DNA of 64,000 nucleotides from Sepiola atlantica (taxonomy: Eukaryota > Mollusca > Cephalopoda > Sepiida > Sepiolidae). Location of the stretch: NCBI GenBank assembly GCA_963556195.1, contig OY744519.1:104653500-104717499 (forward strand). The letters are read 5' to 3'. Both the position numbers and the translations under genes were made by a program. The notes under the pieces are model-generated. The model was not told the DNA's origin. It saw nothing but the letters and a program-made list of their open reading frames with translations, and ran no database searches. This document shows positions 24,872 through 37,571 of this stretch, piece by piece. The first letter of the stretch is position 1; the number at the start of each line of letters is the position of its first letter.

Positions 24872-25189
24872 ATTGGCAATATTTTTCTATGAATTTCTTA
24901 GGATCAGTTTTTAAATATTTTTGGACTTTCGTATAAAGAAAGAAAGAGTGATAAATCAGAATATTGTTTTGTTTTGTACTGCAATAAATTAGATTTGAAA
25001 CAATTGTAAAGGGACCTTTGCAATTAATTCCCTTTGAAAATGATTAAAAAGGCTTTCTTTAATATAATCATTTCTTAGTTTTTAAATTGTTGACAATCAT
25101 GTTTTACAGGGATTACAAAGTGTTAAAATAAGATCAACTGTTAACTGAACAAATTAACAAAAGAAATGCGCCGCACACAAACAAAAAAC
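24872..25189. other. Unrecognised AT-rich DNA
   Basis: About 320 bases, no feature recognised. Confidence 0.55.
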
Positions 25190-25450
25190 AACAAAAGAAA
25201 AAAAATCTCAAGTAAAGATAAGCCGGGCTATTGTTTGAGAGAAGCTCATCCATTGGCTGATGAAAACATTAAACCGCGGGAAAGAAATAACAACGAATAT
25301 GATTGATTAGTTAGCTAAACTAAACATCACGTGAATATATAAAAAACAGACAGTAACACAAAATGTGTGCATTTAGCCTGTCGATTACTTGCGGGAATGA
25401 AACGCGGACGCTTCTGTGTAACTTAATTGCCATAAATATATTTTCATACT
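25190..25450 (+). repeat. Dispersed repeat Z, hammerhead-associated, copy 1
   Basis: Aligns with 45215-45430 through blocks ...AAAACATTAA, AACAACGAAT.TGATT, TTAGTTAG, CTAAA.A.CACGTG.ATATATAAAA, TTAGCCTG/CTTAGTCTG, GGAATGAAAC and TGTAACTTAATT. At 25 kb it leads directly into a hammerhead-like motif; at 45 kb it follows one. The common unit therefore appears to be a tandem monomer delimited by hammerhead motifs. Confidence 0.65.
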
Positions 25451-25454
25451 TTAC

Positions 25455-25516
25455 TATATATAACCACACTGATGAGTTTTTATAAGACGAAACAAACGCT
25501 TTTTGTGGATATAAAT
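25455..25516 (+). ncRNA. Hammerhead-ribozyme-like motif, copy 1 (degenerate)
   Basis: In order: stem I 5' strand ending CCACA (to 25468), the exact core CTGATGA (25469-25475), stem II GTT/GAC with loop (25476-25488), exact GAAAC (25489-25493), a short imperfect stem III region, then TGTGG (25504-25508), which pairs perfectly with CCACA. This is the type I hammerhead layout. The nucleotide before the expected cleavage point is T rather than C, and stem III is weak, so activity is doubtful. Such motifs are known in Penelope-like elements and in metazoan retrozymes. Confidence 0.6.
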
Positions 25517-25765
25517 ATTGAATAATTAAATTATAATTATCGACCATTTTAAAACAGGGTACACTGTTTTGAAAAAATGAATTAGTTCTCTTTTCTGTCA
25601 AAAGATGAGATTGAATCATTTTAAGCGACAATTTCTTGTACTAATAAAATCCAGTTTTTATACTTCCCATTCGTAAAACTGAATAGTTGAGTGCATGGAT
25701 ATAGATGTCGGGTTATCAGAGCTGAGATGTAAGGTTTAGACCCGTGCGGTCTGCGGGTCTGTTGT

Positions 25766-25825
25766 ATATAGCCACGCTGATAAGTCTTTATGAGACCAAA
25801 CCGGCGCTAGTCTGTGGATATAACT
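25766..25825 (+). ncRNA. Hammerhead-ribozyme-like motif, copy 2 (degenerate)
   Basis: Same layout 308 bases downstream of copy 1: GCCACG, CTGATAA (core changed from CTGATGA), stem II GTC...GAC perfect (25784-25796), CAAA in place of GAAA, a weak stem III, then AGTC followed by TGTGG (25813-25817). The expected cleavage triplet GTC is intact here, while the two core changes would abolish catalysis. Copies 1 and 2 are decayed in complementary ways. Confidence 0.6.
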
Positions 25826-25983
25826 ATCTAATTATTGAATTATAATTGTATATGTGTAAATATATAGAGATAATTTATAGAAAGAACATTCCAATACGCG
25901 AATGTATCGGAAGGAAGCGAGGCTGAAAGCAAAATAAAACGAAGGCAAAAGTGAAAATAACATTTTTCTTACTTATTTTATAT

Positions 25984-26023
25984 TACTAGAATTATGGGCC
26001 CTACGGACCCACATTCTAGTATA
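25984..26023. repeat. Short imperfect palindrome
   Basis: ACTAGAATTATGGG and CCCACATTCTAGT are imperfect complements around a CCTACGG centre. About 40 bases, function unknown. It may be a residual terminal repeat. Confidence 0.5.
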
Positions 26024-26540
26024 TATTAAATATTAAATTGGTTTTAACGTGAATACATAGTTAAAGCGAAATATTTTTTTCGACCATTAAAATATAATAA
26101 TAATGACGTCACACCAAAGCTATAATTATTTTATTAAAGTAATATTTTAAGCTTAATTTATAAGAAAGTCCAAATAGTTCAGTCCATAGAACGTCAGAGC
26201 GTAGATCTCAAAGTTTTTGTGTCGATTTCCAAGCATGACATCCGCTTTTTTTTGTTGGAAACTTATTATTAATGCAATATTTTCTATTTCTAAAAGTTTG
26301 TAAGATCTCTGATATTTAGAAATGAGACAAATTTCACAATGTTTTTATTACGTTTAAAATGAATGTGACTGATGGAAGAATTGTTACTGACAGAGAGACG
26401 GAGAAAATCTCTATTTATATAAAGATAAATCATACTTGCCTTCAATACCACTTGATGGTGAAGGAAACATCACTTGTCTTGATCTTTGTTGAACTCTTAT
26501 CTTCTATCCAATAATTCCCGTATTGTAAGTGTTTTCTATA

Positions 26541-26544
<4 letters not shown>
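26024..26544. other. Unrecognised AT-rich DNA
   Basis: No feature recognised. Confidence 0.55.

Positions 26545-26598
<54 letters not shown>
26545..26598. repeat. (CT)n(TA)n compound microsatellite
   Basis: CT dinucleotides (26545-26571) pass directly into TA dinucleotides (to about 26598). Confidence 0.96.
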
Positions 26599-26604
<6 letters not shown>

Positions 26605-28023
26605 TTACACAATGCTACATTAGCCTATTTTATATATATATATATGTATATATTTGTGTGTTGTTTGGATTACAAGTTGAGGTTTCTGTCTGTACAACCT
26701 CCTCAGATCCACTCTTGTATTGGCGAGTTAAGTGATCGAGTGCTTCTGAGATGTTCGCACATATCGACGAATCGATTATCGATGTATTCCAAACAACTTA
26801 AAATACATACTAGCTCAACTAATAACTATTTTAGTATCGAACATAATACAGTATATACCTAACTTTACCTAGTAAAAAGTCTAAGCTTGACGGAACGTAT
26901 TGTTTTATACAGATGAGGTCGTGTTTCGACATCTCACATCAAATCCTCAAATCTTCACATCAAATCTTCATCATATAATAGAAAGAACAAGGAATTTTTC
27001 TTCAACATTTTTAGTTGGTATTTGTCTTGGGTACTTTTGAACTTTCTTGCCTGGAGCAATTTCGTTCTATTTCTTTTTCTATAGCATACACGCTATACGG
27101 TGTTACCTTATTTTCTGTACCTTAAAAGAATAAGGCTAAGATGTTATTATTTGTATAATAAATTAACACTATCTGCATACCTTCCCAATGAGATTAATTT
27201 TTTTAATCGATTATTATTTTATTAATTGAAAATTTAGAGAAGGGGATTAGTTTCGTATATAAATTTAATGTAAAATGACCCCCCTCATCGGGACTATTTT
27301 AGCGTTTCAGAACAGTAAACAGCATTTTTTATCACCAATTTTAAGTTCGAGTAGATTCAAGTTATGGTTAGCTTAAGATTAGGTTGAGAATCACGTTAGA
27401 AAACCGTAATGTTACAAAAATAATTTATTGGCGGCAAATAATTTATTGTAATGTTTAGAACATGATTACAATACATACATAGGAATACAAATGATATCGG
27501 CGATGTAAGAATTTAAATATCTGATACAAATGAGTGCTATAAAAAAGTTAATTGTTGGGTAAAACATTTGAGTTAATATCAGTAAGATAAGACAATACAA
27601 AGCTCAAATTGGCCGAAACGAAATTGCTCAAGTCAAGAAAGTTTAATAGCACAAATTCTGGCTTTCATACTAGTCGTCTTTTTATCGGTTCAATGCGCCA
27701 GGAGTGCTGAAAACTTGAATAAATATAAATAGAACCAATTACCAAATTTAAAAGAAGCAGCAAACAATTCCCCTGGTGACGATATATGTTGATCGAGTTA
27801 TTACAGACAGAAAATTCTCACGATAAGGATTCGATGAAGAGATTTTTAGTGAATGACTAAGTAGTTTTTAGAGCCATCGATGTTATAAAACTCCATGGGG
27901 TTCAGAAAAGAAAAACATATATTTGTTGATCATTGTACTGTAAACCAAAAATCACAAATCCAAAATGGTACACAATTACAAAAACTGAAAACGCTAATAG
28001 TCTAAAAACCATTAAAATACACC
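26599..28023. other. Unrecognised AT-rich DNA
   Basis: No gene or repeat family recognised in about 1.4 kb, apart from a short TA run at about 26631-26645. Confidence 0.55.
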
Positions 28024-28090
28024 CCATTAAAATAACATATCATGTTTGTTCTTCTTTAATTTATACTTTCCCTTCTCAGCTTATTTTTTA
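28024..28090 (+). repeat. Short dispersed repeat, copy 1
   Basis: CATTAAAAT.ACAT.TCATGTTTGTTCTTCTTT...CTTCTCAGCTTATTTTT is repeated at 29496-29562 in the same orientation, with a small indel. Confidence 0.7.
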
Positions 28091-28540
28091 TTTTTCTTCT
28101 TCTATGTGTATTTTTATTTCTTCTTCTTATTGTTTTTCTTTACCTGTTACGTTTCTTTTTCTTCTTAATTTCCTTTTTCTTTTTTCTCTTCGTTCTCCGA
28201 TTATTTTTGGTTGTCTTCTACTTTCATATTTTACTTCATTTCCCTCTTTCATTTATGTTTTTCCTTATCATTTCTTCTTCGTCTCTTATATAGTTACTCT
28301 TTCTCTTTCATGTCGTCGTTGTTGTTGTTGTTCTTTTTCTTTTCCCTCATTTCTTCTTTCTTTTATTTCTTCTTCTCCATTCCCTCCTTTTCTCGTTCTT
28401 TTTCCTTCTTTTTATTTTTCAATTTGCTTTACTTCATCATGCAATAAGAAACAATCTAAAATAAAAAAAATGGTTAGGAAGAATAAAAAGAATAAAAAGA
28501 AGGAAAAAAGAAGAAATAAAAGGAAGGAAAAAAAAAACCT
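28075..28540. repeat. Long polypyrimidine tract followed by polypurine tract
   Basis: 28075-28440 is almost entirely T and C on the plus strand, with many TTCTTC runs. 28455-28540 is almost entirely A and G. The two blocks could pair as a hairpin or form triplex DNA. The 204-codon frame across this region is compositional (Phe/Ser/Leu then Lys) and is rejected as a gene. Confidence 0.8.
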
Positions 28541-29495
28541 CTTATGACATTTTATTCTTATTATTGTCACCATTATATCTATATAATAAAGTAAATTGAT
28601 TTTCCGTGCAGCTTTGGCTAAAATAGGTTTAGAACCAAAAGCTTCATATACCAATCTGTTTCACCAGTCACATAGGGCACCTTCTCAAGCGTCTTTATAG
28701 GAAATATGCGTTCATTTTGTCTTATTCCAAGATTTCTTATATTTTATTCGGGTTAGCTTTTTATCGCAATAAAGGATTTTACGAAGAAGGTGTCAGACAT
28801 TTTCACTCTCATACTAATATCTACTTCCACTTCCCAAACATTCACCGGCGAATTTTCTTCATCTAGAGAATTTTGGTTAAATAACCGAAATTATTTCATT
28901 TTTCCTTACTATTTCCTATATACTGCAGTAGATTTTAAATTTAAATAATGAAGGCTACAATACATACACTATTATTCTTCCAGGCGTATTCAAAGAATAA
29001 CAGAATAGTTTCTTTTCCTATAATATTATTCTTATCATATTCTTCCCGGGGAACCAAGAACATTCACTATTTATTCAGATTAACACACTAAATTATGTCG
29101 GTCGTTCGCTGAACAGCTTGCCGCATGATCTTCGAGCATTTTCAACATGACGGCTTTTTCCTCCGCGTAAGTAAATTATTACGACTTTATGCTGTTTTCA
29201 GAACACATACTATATTTTGCTTCTATTTCAACAATCCATTAGATCGCAAGAAAAACATTTCCAGACAAGCGCTGGAAATAACATACATAATGTTAAATAG
29301 AATTAATCTATGAAATATGTTTTTATTATCGCAAATACGTCAAACTAAATAAGGACAGAACCGATGAAGTTTAGTATCAGAACAGATACTACACTTTGCT
29401 AATATTGTCAAACTCTGTAAAATAGTAAGATATACACATCCAAGTGGAAAGAACATTACTACTTACTGTTTGTTTTGATATAAGTCACAAACAAA
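28541..29495. other. Unrecognised AT-rich DNA
   Basis: No feature recognised. Confidence 0.55.
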
Positions 29496-29562
29496 CCCAT
29501 TAAAATTACATCTCATGTTTGTTCTTCTTTCACTTCCCTTCTCAGCTTATTTTTAAATTTTC
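29496..29562 (+). repeat. Short dispersed repeat, copy 2
   Basis: Second copy of the segment at 28024-28090. Both copies lead into pyrimidine-rich DNA. Confidence 0.7.
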
Positions 29563-29639
29563 TCTTTTCTTTTAATTTTTTACGTATCGTAGGGTACCCC
29601 CTCTCCAACACACACCCACACACACTAAGAGAGATAGAG

Positions 29640-29640
29640 A

Positions 29641-29682
<42 letters not shown>

Positions 29683-29930
29683 GACAGAGACGGCGATAAG
29701 TTTAGCAACTATTAACTCTTCTGTAATATCTACTTCTATTTGAACCACTACCACTAACACGAGGGAATAATAACAATATTTGTTTAAAAAATAAAAAATA
29801 AAAATAATAACAATGATGATGATAATAATAATTATAACAAAAACAACAGTAATAGAAACAACCATAAAAAAAATAACACTGTTATTATCGTTATTACTAT
29901 TACTACTATTTTCTGTTTCATTTTACTTCA
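29640..29930. repeat. (GA)n run followed by A/T trinucleotide-rich tract
   Basis: GA dinucleotides at 29640-29677, then an AT-only tract rich in AATAAT, ATG and TTATTA triplets (29760-29910). Confidence 0.9.
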
Positions 29931-29989
29931 GTCAAAGTTCTCAGAAATCAAGGGGCCACTTCCTCGGGCTAATATAATATAATTATGGA

Positions 29990-30600
29990 GACATGTTGAG
30001 TAATAACGCATAAGACGTCACGGGGTGGCTAAGGGCATGACCCCGCAATAATGAAGAAAAGGCGAAGACTAGATAGATTGTGAATTAAGCTAAAGTACAA
30101 TGAAAATGAATCGGTGACCTTTGAACGAGCCCAGGTGTGTGGGGTCGACAAGTTCATTTCGGAGTATTACGTCGTAAATAAAACGACTCGGTAACCTTTA
30201 AAAGAGTCAGGTGCATGAGGCCAGAAGAAGAAGGCATCCGAAGTGCAAAGTCAGAAATTAAAACGGCGGTTTTAAAGATGGAAGAATGAGCGATTACGTA
30301 ACAGAGATCGAGTTGGGAGGATATAAAGAGAAACTTGTCGTGGGTCAGACCCGAAGAGAGGTACTCCATCTACGTAAACAACTGACGGGGGATCACAAGC
30401 TTTCCATAGATTTCGGGAGCAGACTGCTACAGAACGTATTGTCGTGTTTCCCTCTAGGTTGCAAGGTAAATCACCCTGCCTGTTTTTTGTGAAAATAACC
30501 TACGTTGGGTAGAGTCGAAAATTAACCGCCGTCAAAGTAAGGAAAGAGGTTTCTTCGTAAGACAAGGGAAAGAACAATAATGGCAAAGAAATATTTAATT
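29990..30600 (+). other. GC-richer block with 77-bp duplication, LTR-like but unproven
   Basis: This block is noticeably GC-richer than its flanks. It holds an imperfect tandem duplication of period 77 (TCGGTGACCTTTGAACGAG at 30111, TCGGTAACCTTTAAAAGAG at 30188) and, downstream, a TATA-like GGATATAAAG (about 30318). Upstream tandem repeats plus a TATA-like box resemble the U3 region of an LTR, but I could not find matching TG...CA ends or a target duplication. The 68-codon frame at 30286-30492 is not recognised. Confidence 0.3.
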
Positions 30601-31984
30601 ATATATATGTGTATACCCAACTTACACCAACTGGTGGTGAAAAATAAAGAAACAGAGTTTCTCGAGCACGTTCTTGTCTCTATCGTTATGTTTTGTTTGA
30701 TGCTACCGGGTCTCCCGAAGGAACGAGTATTGCAACACTGACACTTGATCTCTATTTTAGATACATATATATATCCGAGCGTTCCGTGTACGTTCTCCTT
30801 CATCTGTTAAACATTGGGTTAGTAAAGAAGTTAAGAACATTATTTTTCCTTTCCCTAATTGACCATTTTTTTATGTTATAGTATATTTTTCTTGTGGTCT
30901 TTTGGTCTTACCGGATTCCAGGACAAAAATTCATCTTTTCTGGTAGAGTATCCAGCTAAGTGCTGTTACTTGAGGTAACATTACTTGGAGAAGGAGCACC
31001 ATTCTTCGTATGGGCAAGTGTATAGCCATGTTGAGGGGATCTTATTTAGGCTTCGAATACTATGTTATTTTGAATATTTGGTCAGGGTTTACTTCTAGGG
31101 TAAATTATACTCATGTAAGGTTTTCCTGACACACCCTTGTACAGAGAGACCGAAGACACTCGAGGATGGTGTCTAGTAGGTAATTCAAACTCTCCTACTA
31201 TTACTATGTGAGGTTGTGTATATCAATTTAGAGCCAGTATTCTGCAGCTTGAGAAAGGTTATTGAATTTATTTCTTTAATTCCAGATTAATATTAGGCTA
31301 TTAATCGTCATATACACTCAAAATATAACTAAAATCTTATGTAGCAGCTCCTTATTTCTTTCCTTAGGGGGTGCACATAAGTTTGTAACGTAGACGTACC
31401 TATAACTATTAATAATTTAATGTCAATTCAGATGTTTATGTTTGACGTTTCGACTCATGGTTATATGTCACGTAGCATATTATCGTCGTTGAGGGGATTT
31501 GCCTGTAACTCGTTAAGATGTATAAAAAAGAAGACTAGGAATCTGAACTATTTCAAAGCGAAAAGAATTTTACATAGTTCAACTTTTATTGCTTACTCTC
31601 GCACTCATTTCTGTCTATGTTGAGCGGGATCTGAAATGAGGGCTCCGCTGGGGAGAACAAACACAAAGCGTCCATACTTATCGAAATCAAATACACCTCG
31701 TCTGTTTTGCAACCAGTTAACAGTTTACATTTATCCAAATTACTTTTTATTTTTACACACACATTTTATAAACAACAAAGTAATTATGTTTATTTTAATA
31801 ATTTATGTACCGACTTCCCTAAATCACAACCTTTCAAAATCATCAATCCTTAAATTCCAGATGTTATTGAGTCTCACCCCAAACATTCCATTCGCTAACC
31901 TATATTTTGCTTAAAACCTACATTTATTTCACATTAAATATTGTTAAAACATTGTGTATTTGATCAATTTGAAACATTACGTTT
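30601..31984. other. Unrecognised AT-rich DNA
   Basis: About 1.4 kb with short open frames only. None resembles a known family and no splice-framed exon is apparent. Confidence 0.55.
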
Positions 31985-32480
31985 CGGAATCTTTTAGATG
32001 AAGATTGATCATTTGTATTATTTGGATTATTCGAACTACTGTCTGCAATGACCCTTGGCGTAACGGATAATGTGCTAAAGTAATAATCACTTCTAAGTGA
32101 CAGTTTTCTAGAGGCTACAAAATTATGTAGGAAAGAAATAGGGAGCTGCTACATTACACTTTCAGTTATATTATATTTTTGTGTTATCTTAGAATCAGTG
32201 GCCTTATATTAATCTGGAAATAAATCTAAAAATGTCAATAACCTTCTTTAAATCCTCCGTACGGGCAATAATAAGAATAAGATTACAAATTAATTAAGGC
32301 GTCTACCCTATCATGGCTGACGGAACAAGAGCAAACTACCCTCGTGGATTAAATAAAGGGCTCCGTTCGAAATTCCGTACAGATTCCTGAGTTCGACATA
32401 ATGAAGAAGGTCGAAGTTTACATCGGCCGAAACGTTGTAAGAATAACATCCAAGATGGGACAGTAGTCCGAATAATTCAT
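31985..32480 (+). repeat. Dispersed repeat, family X, plus-strand copy
   Basis: Contains AACGGATAATGTGCTAA, TCTAAGTGACAGTTTTCTAG, ATGGCTGACGGAACAAGAGC, GTGGATTAAATAAAGGGCTC, CCGTTCGAAATTCCGTACAG and ACATCGGCCGAAACGTTGTA, in the same order as the next copy. The most complete copy in the window at about 500 bases. No coding frame. Confidence 0.7.
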
Positions 32481-32499
32481 TCAGTGTGTAACAATGACA

Positions 32500-32840
32500 A
32501 AAAGATACTTATCCGACATACATATTGTGCAACGGATAAAAGTGCTAAGATGTAATTTGTTCTAAGTAACAGTTTTCTGGAGTTTGATGGTTCAATCTTA
32601 AGTATAGACAATACTAAAGTACAATTACGAATTACTTAAGATTTATACACGACCATGACTGACGGAGCGAAAGCAAGTTACACCTGTGGATTAAATAACG
32701 CGTTCCGTTCGACATTCCGTACATATCCCCGCGTTCAACATGAAGATTCCCGAGTTCAACACGACGCACTTGAAGAAGATGGGTGGTTTCATCTGCCGAA
32801 ATATTGTGAAAATAACATCCAAATGATACAATTTGAAACA
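32500..32840 (+). repeat. Dispersed repeat, family X, tandem second copy
   Basis: Repeats the order of the preceding copy: AACGGATAAAAGTGCTAA, TCTAAGTAACAGTTTTCTGG, ATGACTGACGGAGCGAAAGC, GTGGATTAAATAACGCGTTC, then CGACATTCCGTACATA, with the GAGTTCAAC segment present twice (CGCGTTCAAC and CGAGTTCAAC). The head-to-tail arrangement suggests that the family can exist as tandem dimers. Confidence 0.7.
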
Positions 32841-34531
32841 TCTTTGGAATGTTTAAGTAGGTATTAAATTTTCGTCAATTACGTATATTTTGCCCATAAG
32901 TATTTTAATAAACTGTCTTCCAAAAACGAATTGGAAAATATGTTAAATTATGGTTGTTATTTGAAAGATAATGGCCCAACGTTTCTCAGTAAAATAATAA
33001 AAAAATATATCATATATTCTAATAATTATTTGAAATTTAAAATAAGTCATTCTTAAGAACCACAAAACAGTGAATACATGCATTTAAACATTATATATAA
33101 GTCATAGAAATATTTTTAAATAAATGAAGAAACGAAAATATCAACTAACTGTAATTTATAAATAAAACTAACGGTATTCAGCCGGCGTTGCCCGTGTTGA
33201 GATATATTGCTGGTCGGAAGCTTTTTTGTTTTCTAGGAAAAATTTAAAATAACATTTGTAATCTGAGGTCAAGTAATAAAAAAACTGTTAGTGTAGTGGT
33301 GTTCTTTAGAAATACTTGTTGAAGTGCCGTTACTTACAGACAGCTGTAAAACGGCAAATTAATTTAACGAATCAAAACGAATTAGATTTTACTTTATTAT
33401 TCTAAATGTTTAAAATATCAATAAAAATAATTATTTATATGTTCAGGCCTTTTATTTGTTTAAGAGTACTTTTGTTTTATGAAACGAAAAAATCTATTTA
33501 AAAGAAAATGAACTTCATTTTTCACGTTCTAATATATTTACGTTATTTATGGACCGTGTCACTATTGTTTGGATGCGTTATTTGGTTTAGATTGTTATGT
33601 ATATTTGTTGGTATATTTGTTAAAAATTAGTGTTAGGTAGGTTTAATAAGGTTTGACAAAGGGGGGGGGGGGTGAAATGTAATAGTTGAGATTTAAAATT
33701 GGAAAAAATTTAAAAATATAATTTATTTTTAAAAATATCTCTACACGTGAGTCAATGTTTATAAGGAGTGTATATTTGGCCGTTACTGTTTTGAGAGTTA
33801 ATTATGTGTCTTCTAGAGAATGTTCAGGAGAGAAAATTGGTTTAAGGATTATACTTATGAAAAAATAAAAAGGTTAAAAAACACATTAAACCCAAATTCA
33901 TACCTGGATTAAAGGACTTTAAATCAATCCAAAAGGAATTTAAACTAAGATTTAACCCGGGTCTGGTATTAACAGCTTGTCAATCGGTCTAAGGTCAGCA
34001 ACACTACATGGTTCTCGAATGATTCTGTATTCGGGATTTAACATTATTAACTTAAATATAGTGAAGGTTTATGTGAGTAATGTTATTAATATATTGATTA
34101 AGTCTGGTTTAGAGATAAGAGCACAAATTAGGTCGACAAAATTGAATCTGTTTAGGAGATATAGGAGGTTTAACATTTTTAACTAAGATATTGTGAAGAC
34201 TTATGGGAGTAATAATAATGTGAAATAGGGGTGTTACCCTCTTAATAACTGGAAAACTTATAATTGGAAACGCTATTATTTAATATTTACGTGGTGTAAA
34301 TGATTGGTTTTACGTAGTAGTGTGGATATGTGACGATTAAAATATTTATTCCTATTTTTCTATTTATATTTATGAGAAGTGATAGTTGGGAGGGTTTTCC
34401 GGGGTGGAAGTCGGTATTTAATTGTGCAATTATTGAGTTATGTATCAGACAGAGGAAGTTGTTGCTAAGCCTTTATGGGTATCGGTAAGTCCGCAGTTTG
34501 CTTACTGTGTAAGTTATAGATATTCTTGTAT
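32841..34531. other. Unrecognised AT-rich DNA with small internal repeats
   Basis: Holds a GGCGTTGCCCGTGTTGAG motif (about 33182-33200) related to those at 20964 and 43455, a G run (33661-33672), and a diverged 45-base duplication (TTTAACATTATTAACTTAAA at 34037, TTTAACATTTTTAACTAAGA at 34169). No gene. Confidence 0.55.
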
Positions 34532-34610
34532 GTAGCGAGATAGCTCAGTGGCAAAGTACTCGCCTCGCATACAAGTGACTCGAGTTTTGAATCCGGAGTT
34601 CGGATATGTT
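34532..34610 (+). repeat. tRNA-like SINE head
   Basis: Perfect A box TAGCTCAGTGG (34541-34551) and a B box-like GAGTTTTGAATCC (34582-34594) with an inserted T. A plausible D arm is present but no full cloverleaf, so a SINE. A (TA)n array at 34698 may be its tail or its insertion site. Confidence 0.65.
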
Positions 34611-34693
34611 CTACTGATAGGCACAAAGGAGAGCGAAACTCGAGTCTAAGACTTCCGGTTTGTGGCTTTCATTGTTTGTGGGTTGCGGCGTTG

Positions 34694-34697
<4 letters not shown>

Positions 34698-34743
<46 letters not shown>
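34698..34743. repeat. (TA)n microsatellite
   Basis: Uninterrupted dinucleotide run of 46 bases. Confidence 0.97.
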
Positions 34744-34746
<3 letters not shown>

Positions 34747-35438
34747 TCACAATAAAATATAACGATGTTTTAATCAGTTCTAATGCCCTTTGGGAGAATG
34801 TATCTCTAACAGTAATAAAAACACTAATTGTTAAACCTATGTAGGTTTAACTACTAGAACACTTTCCCGTAGGCTCATCTTATATTACTCCGAGACTGGC
34901 TAAATTTTTCAACACCCCCAAAAACATTACCGACCCCCTTCTTAATAGAGACACGGTTAAGTTAATGATACAAAGGTAATACATCACGATAGCAACATAA
35001 AAATATAAAACATTCATGAACCCATTTTTATTAAAACTAGATATTCCACAGTTAATAGTTACGACACGAGTCTCAAAATTTAAAAAAGACTAACGTAATA
35101 ATAAATATCATCAGATTTTTAGCCGTTAAACAATCATTCTAATAAATATTGCACGTGCTTAGAATTTAATCATATTCGCATGCAACATCCCCCACTACAG
35201 ACCCGCATGCCAAAGCCGTAGATTATTAGCTGTTAAGACCCCTTTAAGAAAGACATAGTTGTAAACGCACCAATACTAACCCCACTTGGTGATGATTTTA
35301 TGAATCAAATCGAAAAAAAGCAAGAAACGCACGGAACTTGTATACACCAATTGGACAGAAATACTAAATGGATTATTCGAAAAATTGCAAAACAGCGTCT
35401 CATTGAACAAAAACACTTCGTGTTATTTAATAACGTTC

Positions 35439-35439
<1 letters not shown>
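34744..35439. other. Unrecognised AT-rich DNA
   Basis: No feature recognised. The short frame at 35300 runs into the following TA array and is not a gene. Confidence 0.55.

Positions 35440-35517
<78 letters not shown>
35440..35517. repeat. (TA)n microsatellite
   Basis: Uninterrupted dinucleotide run of 78 bases. Confidence 0.98.
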
Positions 35518-35522
<5 letters not shown>

Positions 35523-35624
35523 GTAACTATTTGTTATTGTTTATTATCTATGTACGTATACGTTTCGTCCTTTTTTAATAATCGCAACTCATCAGCATAG
35601 AGATACGACTATTAACTACTGGTC

Positions 35625-35700
35625 ATGCGATTCGAAACCCCGGATTACAAGTATTTTGCAACTCAAATCCGACGCCTTAACCACTCGGCCAATTCTTAAC
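35625..35700 (-). repeat. tRNA-Leu/Ser-like SINE head
   Basis: On the minus strand TTGGCCGAGTGGTTAAGGCG gives a perfect A box and the D-arm pattern of class II tRNAs. A B box GGTTTCGAATCG follows after a long middle that would accommodate a variable arm. The extra T in the B box and the lack of a matched acceptor argue for a retroposed copy. Confidence 0.6.
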
Positions 35701-35810
35701 AGCGAATAAACTGTGATAATTTTAACACTTTATCGACAGCTTAACGTCTGAGAGCGTTCTACTTTGTTATTGAAAGAAACGATGCATTTAAAGATATATA
35801 TATATATATA

Positions 35811-37571
<1,761 letters not shown>

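Noticed and set aside
27933..28547. 204-codon frame rich in Phe, Ser, Leu and Lys
   Set aside because: It follows the polypyrimidine and polypurine composition and has no motif.
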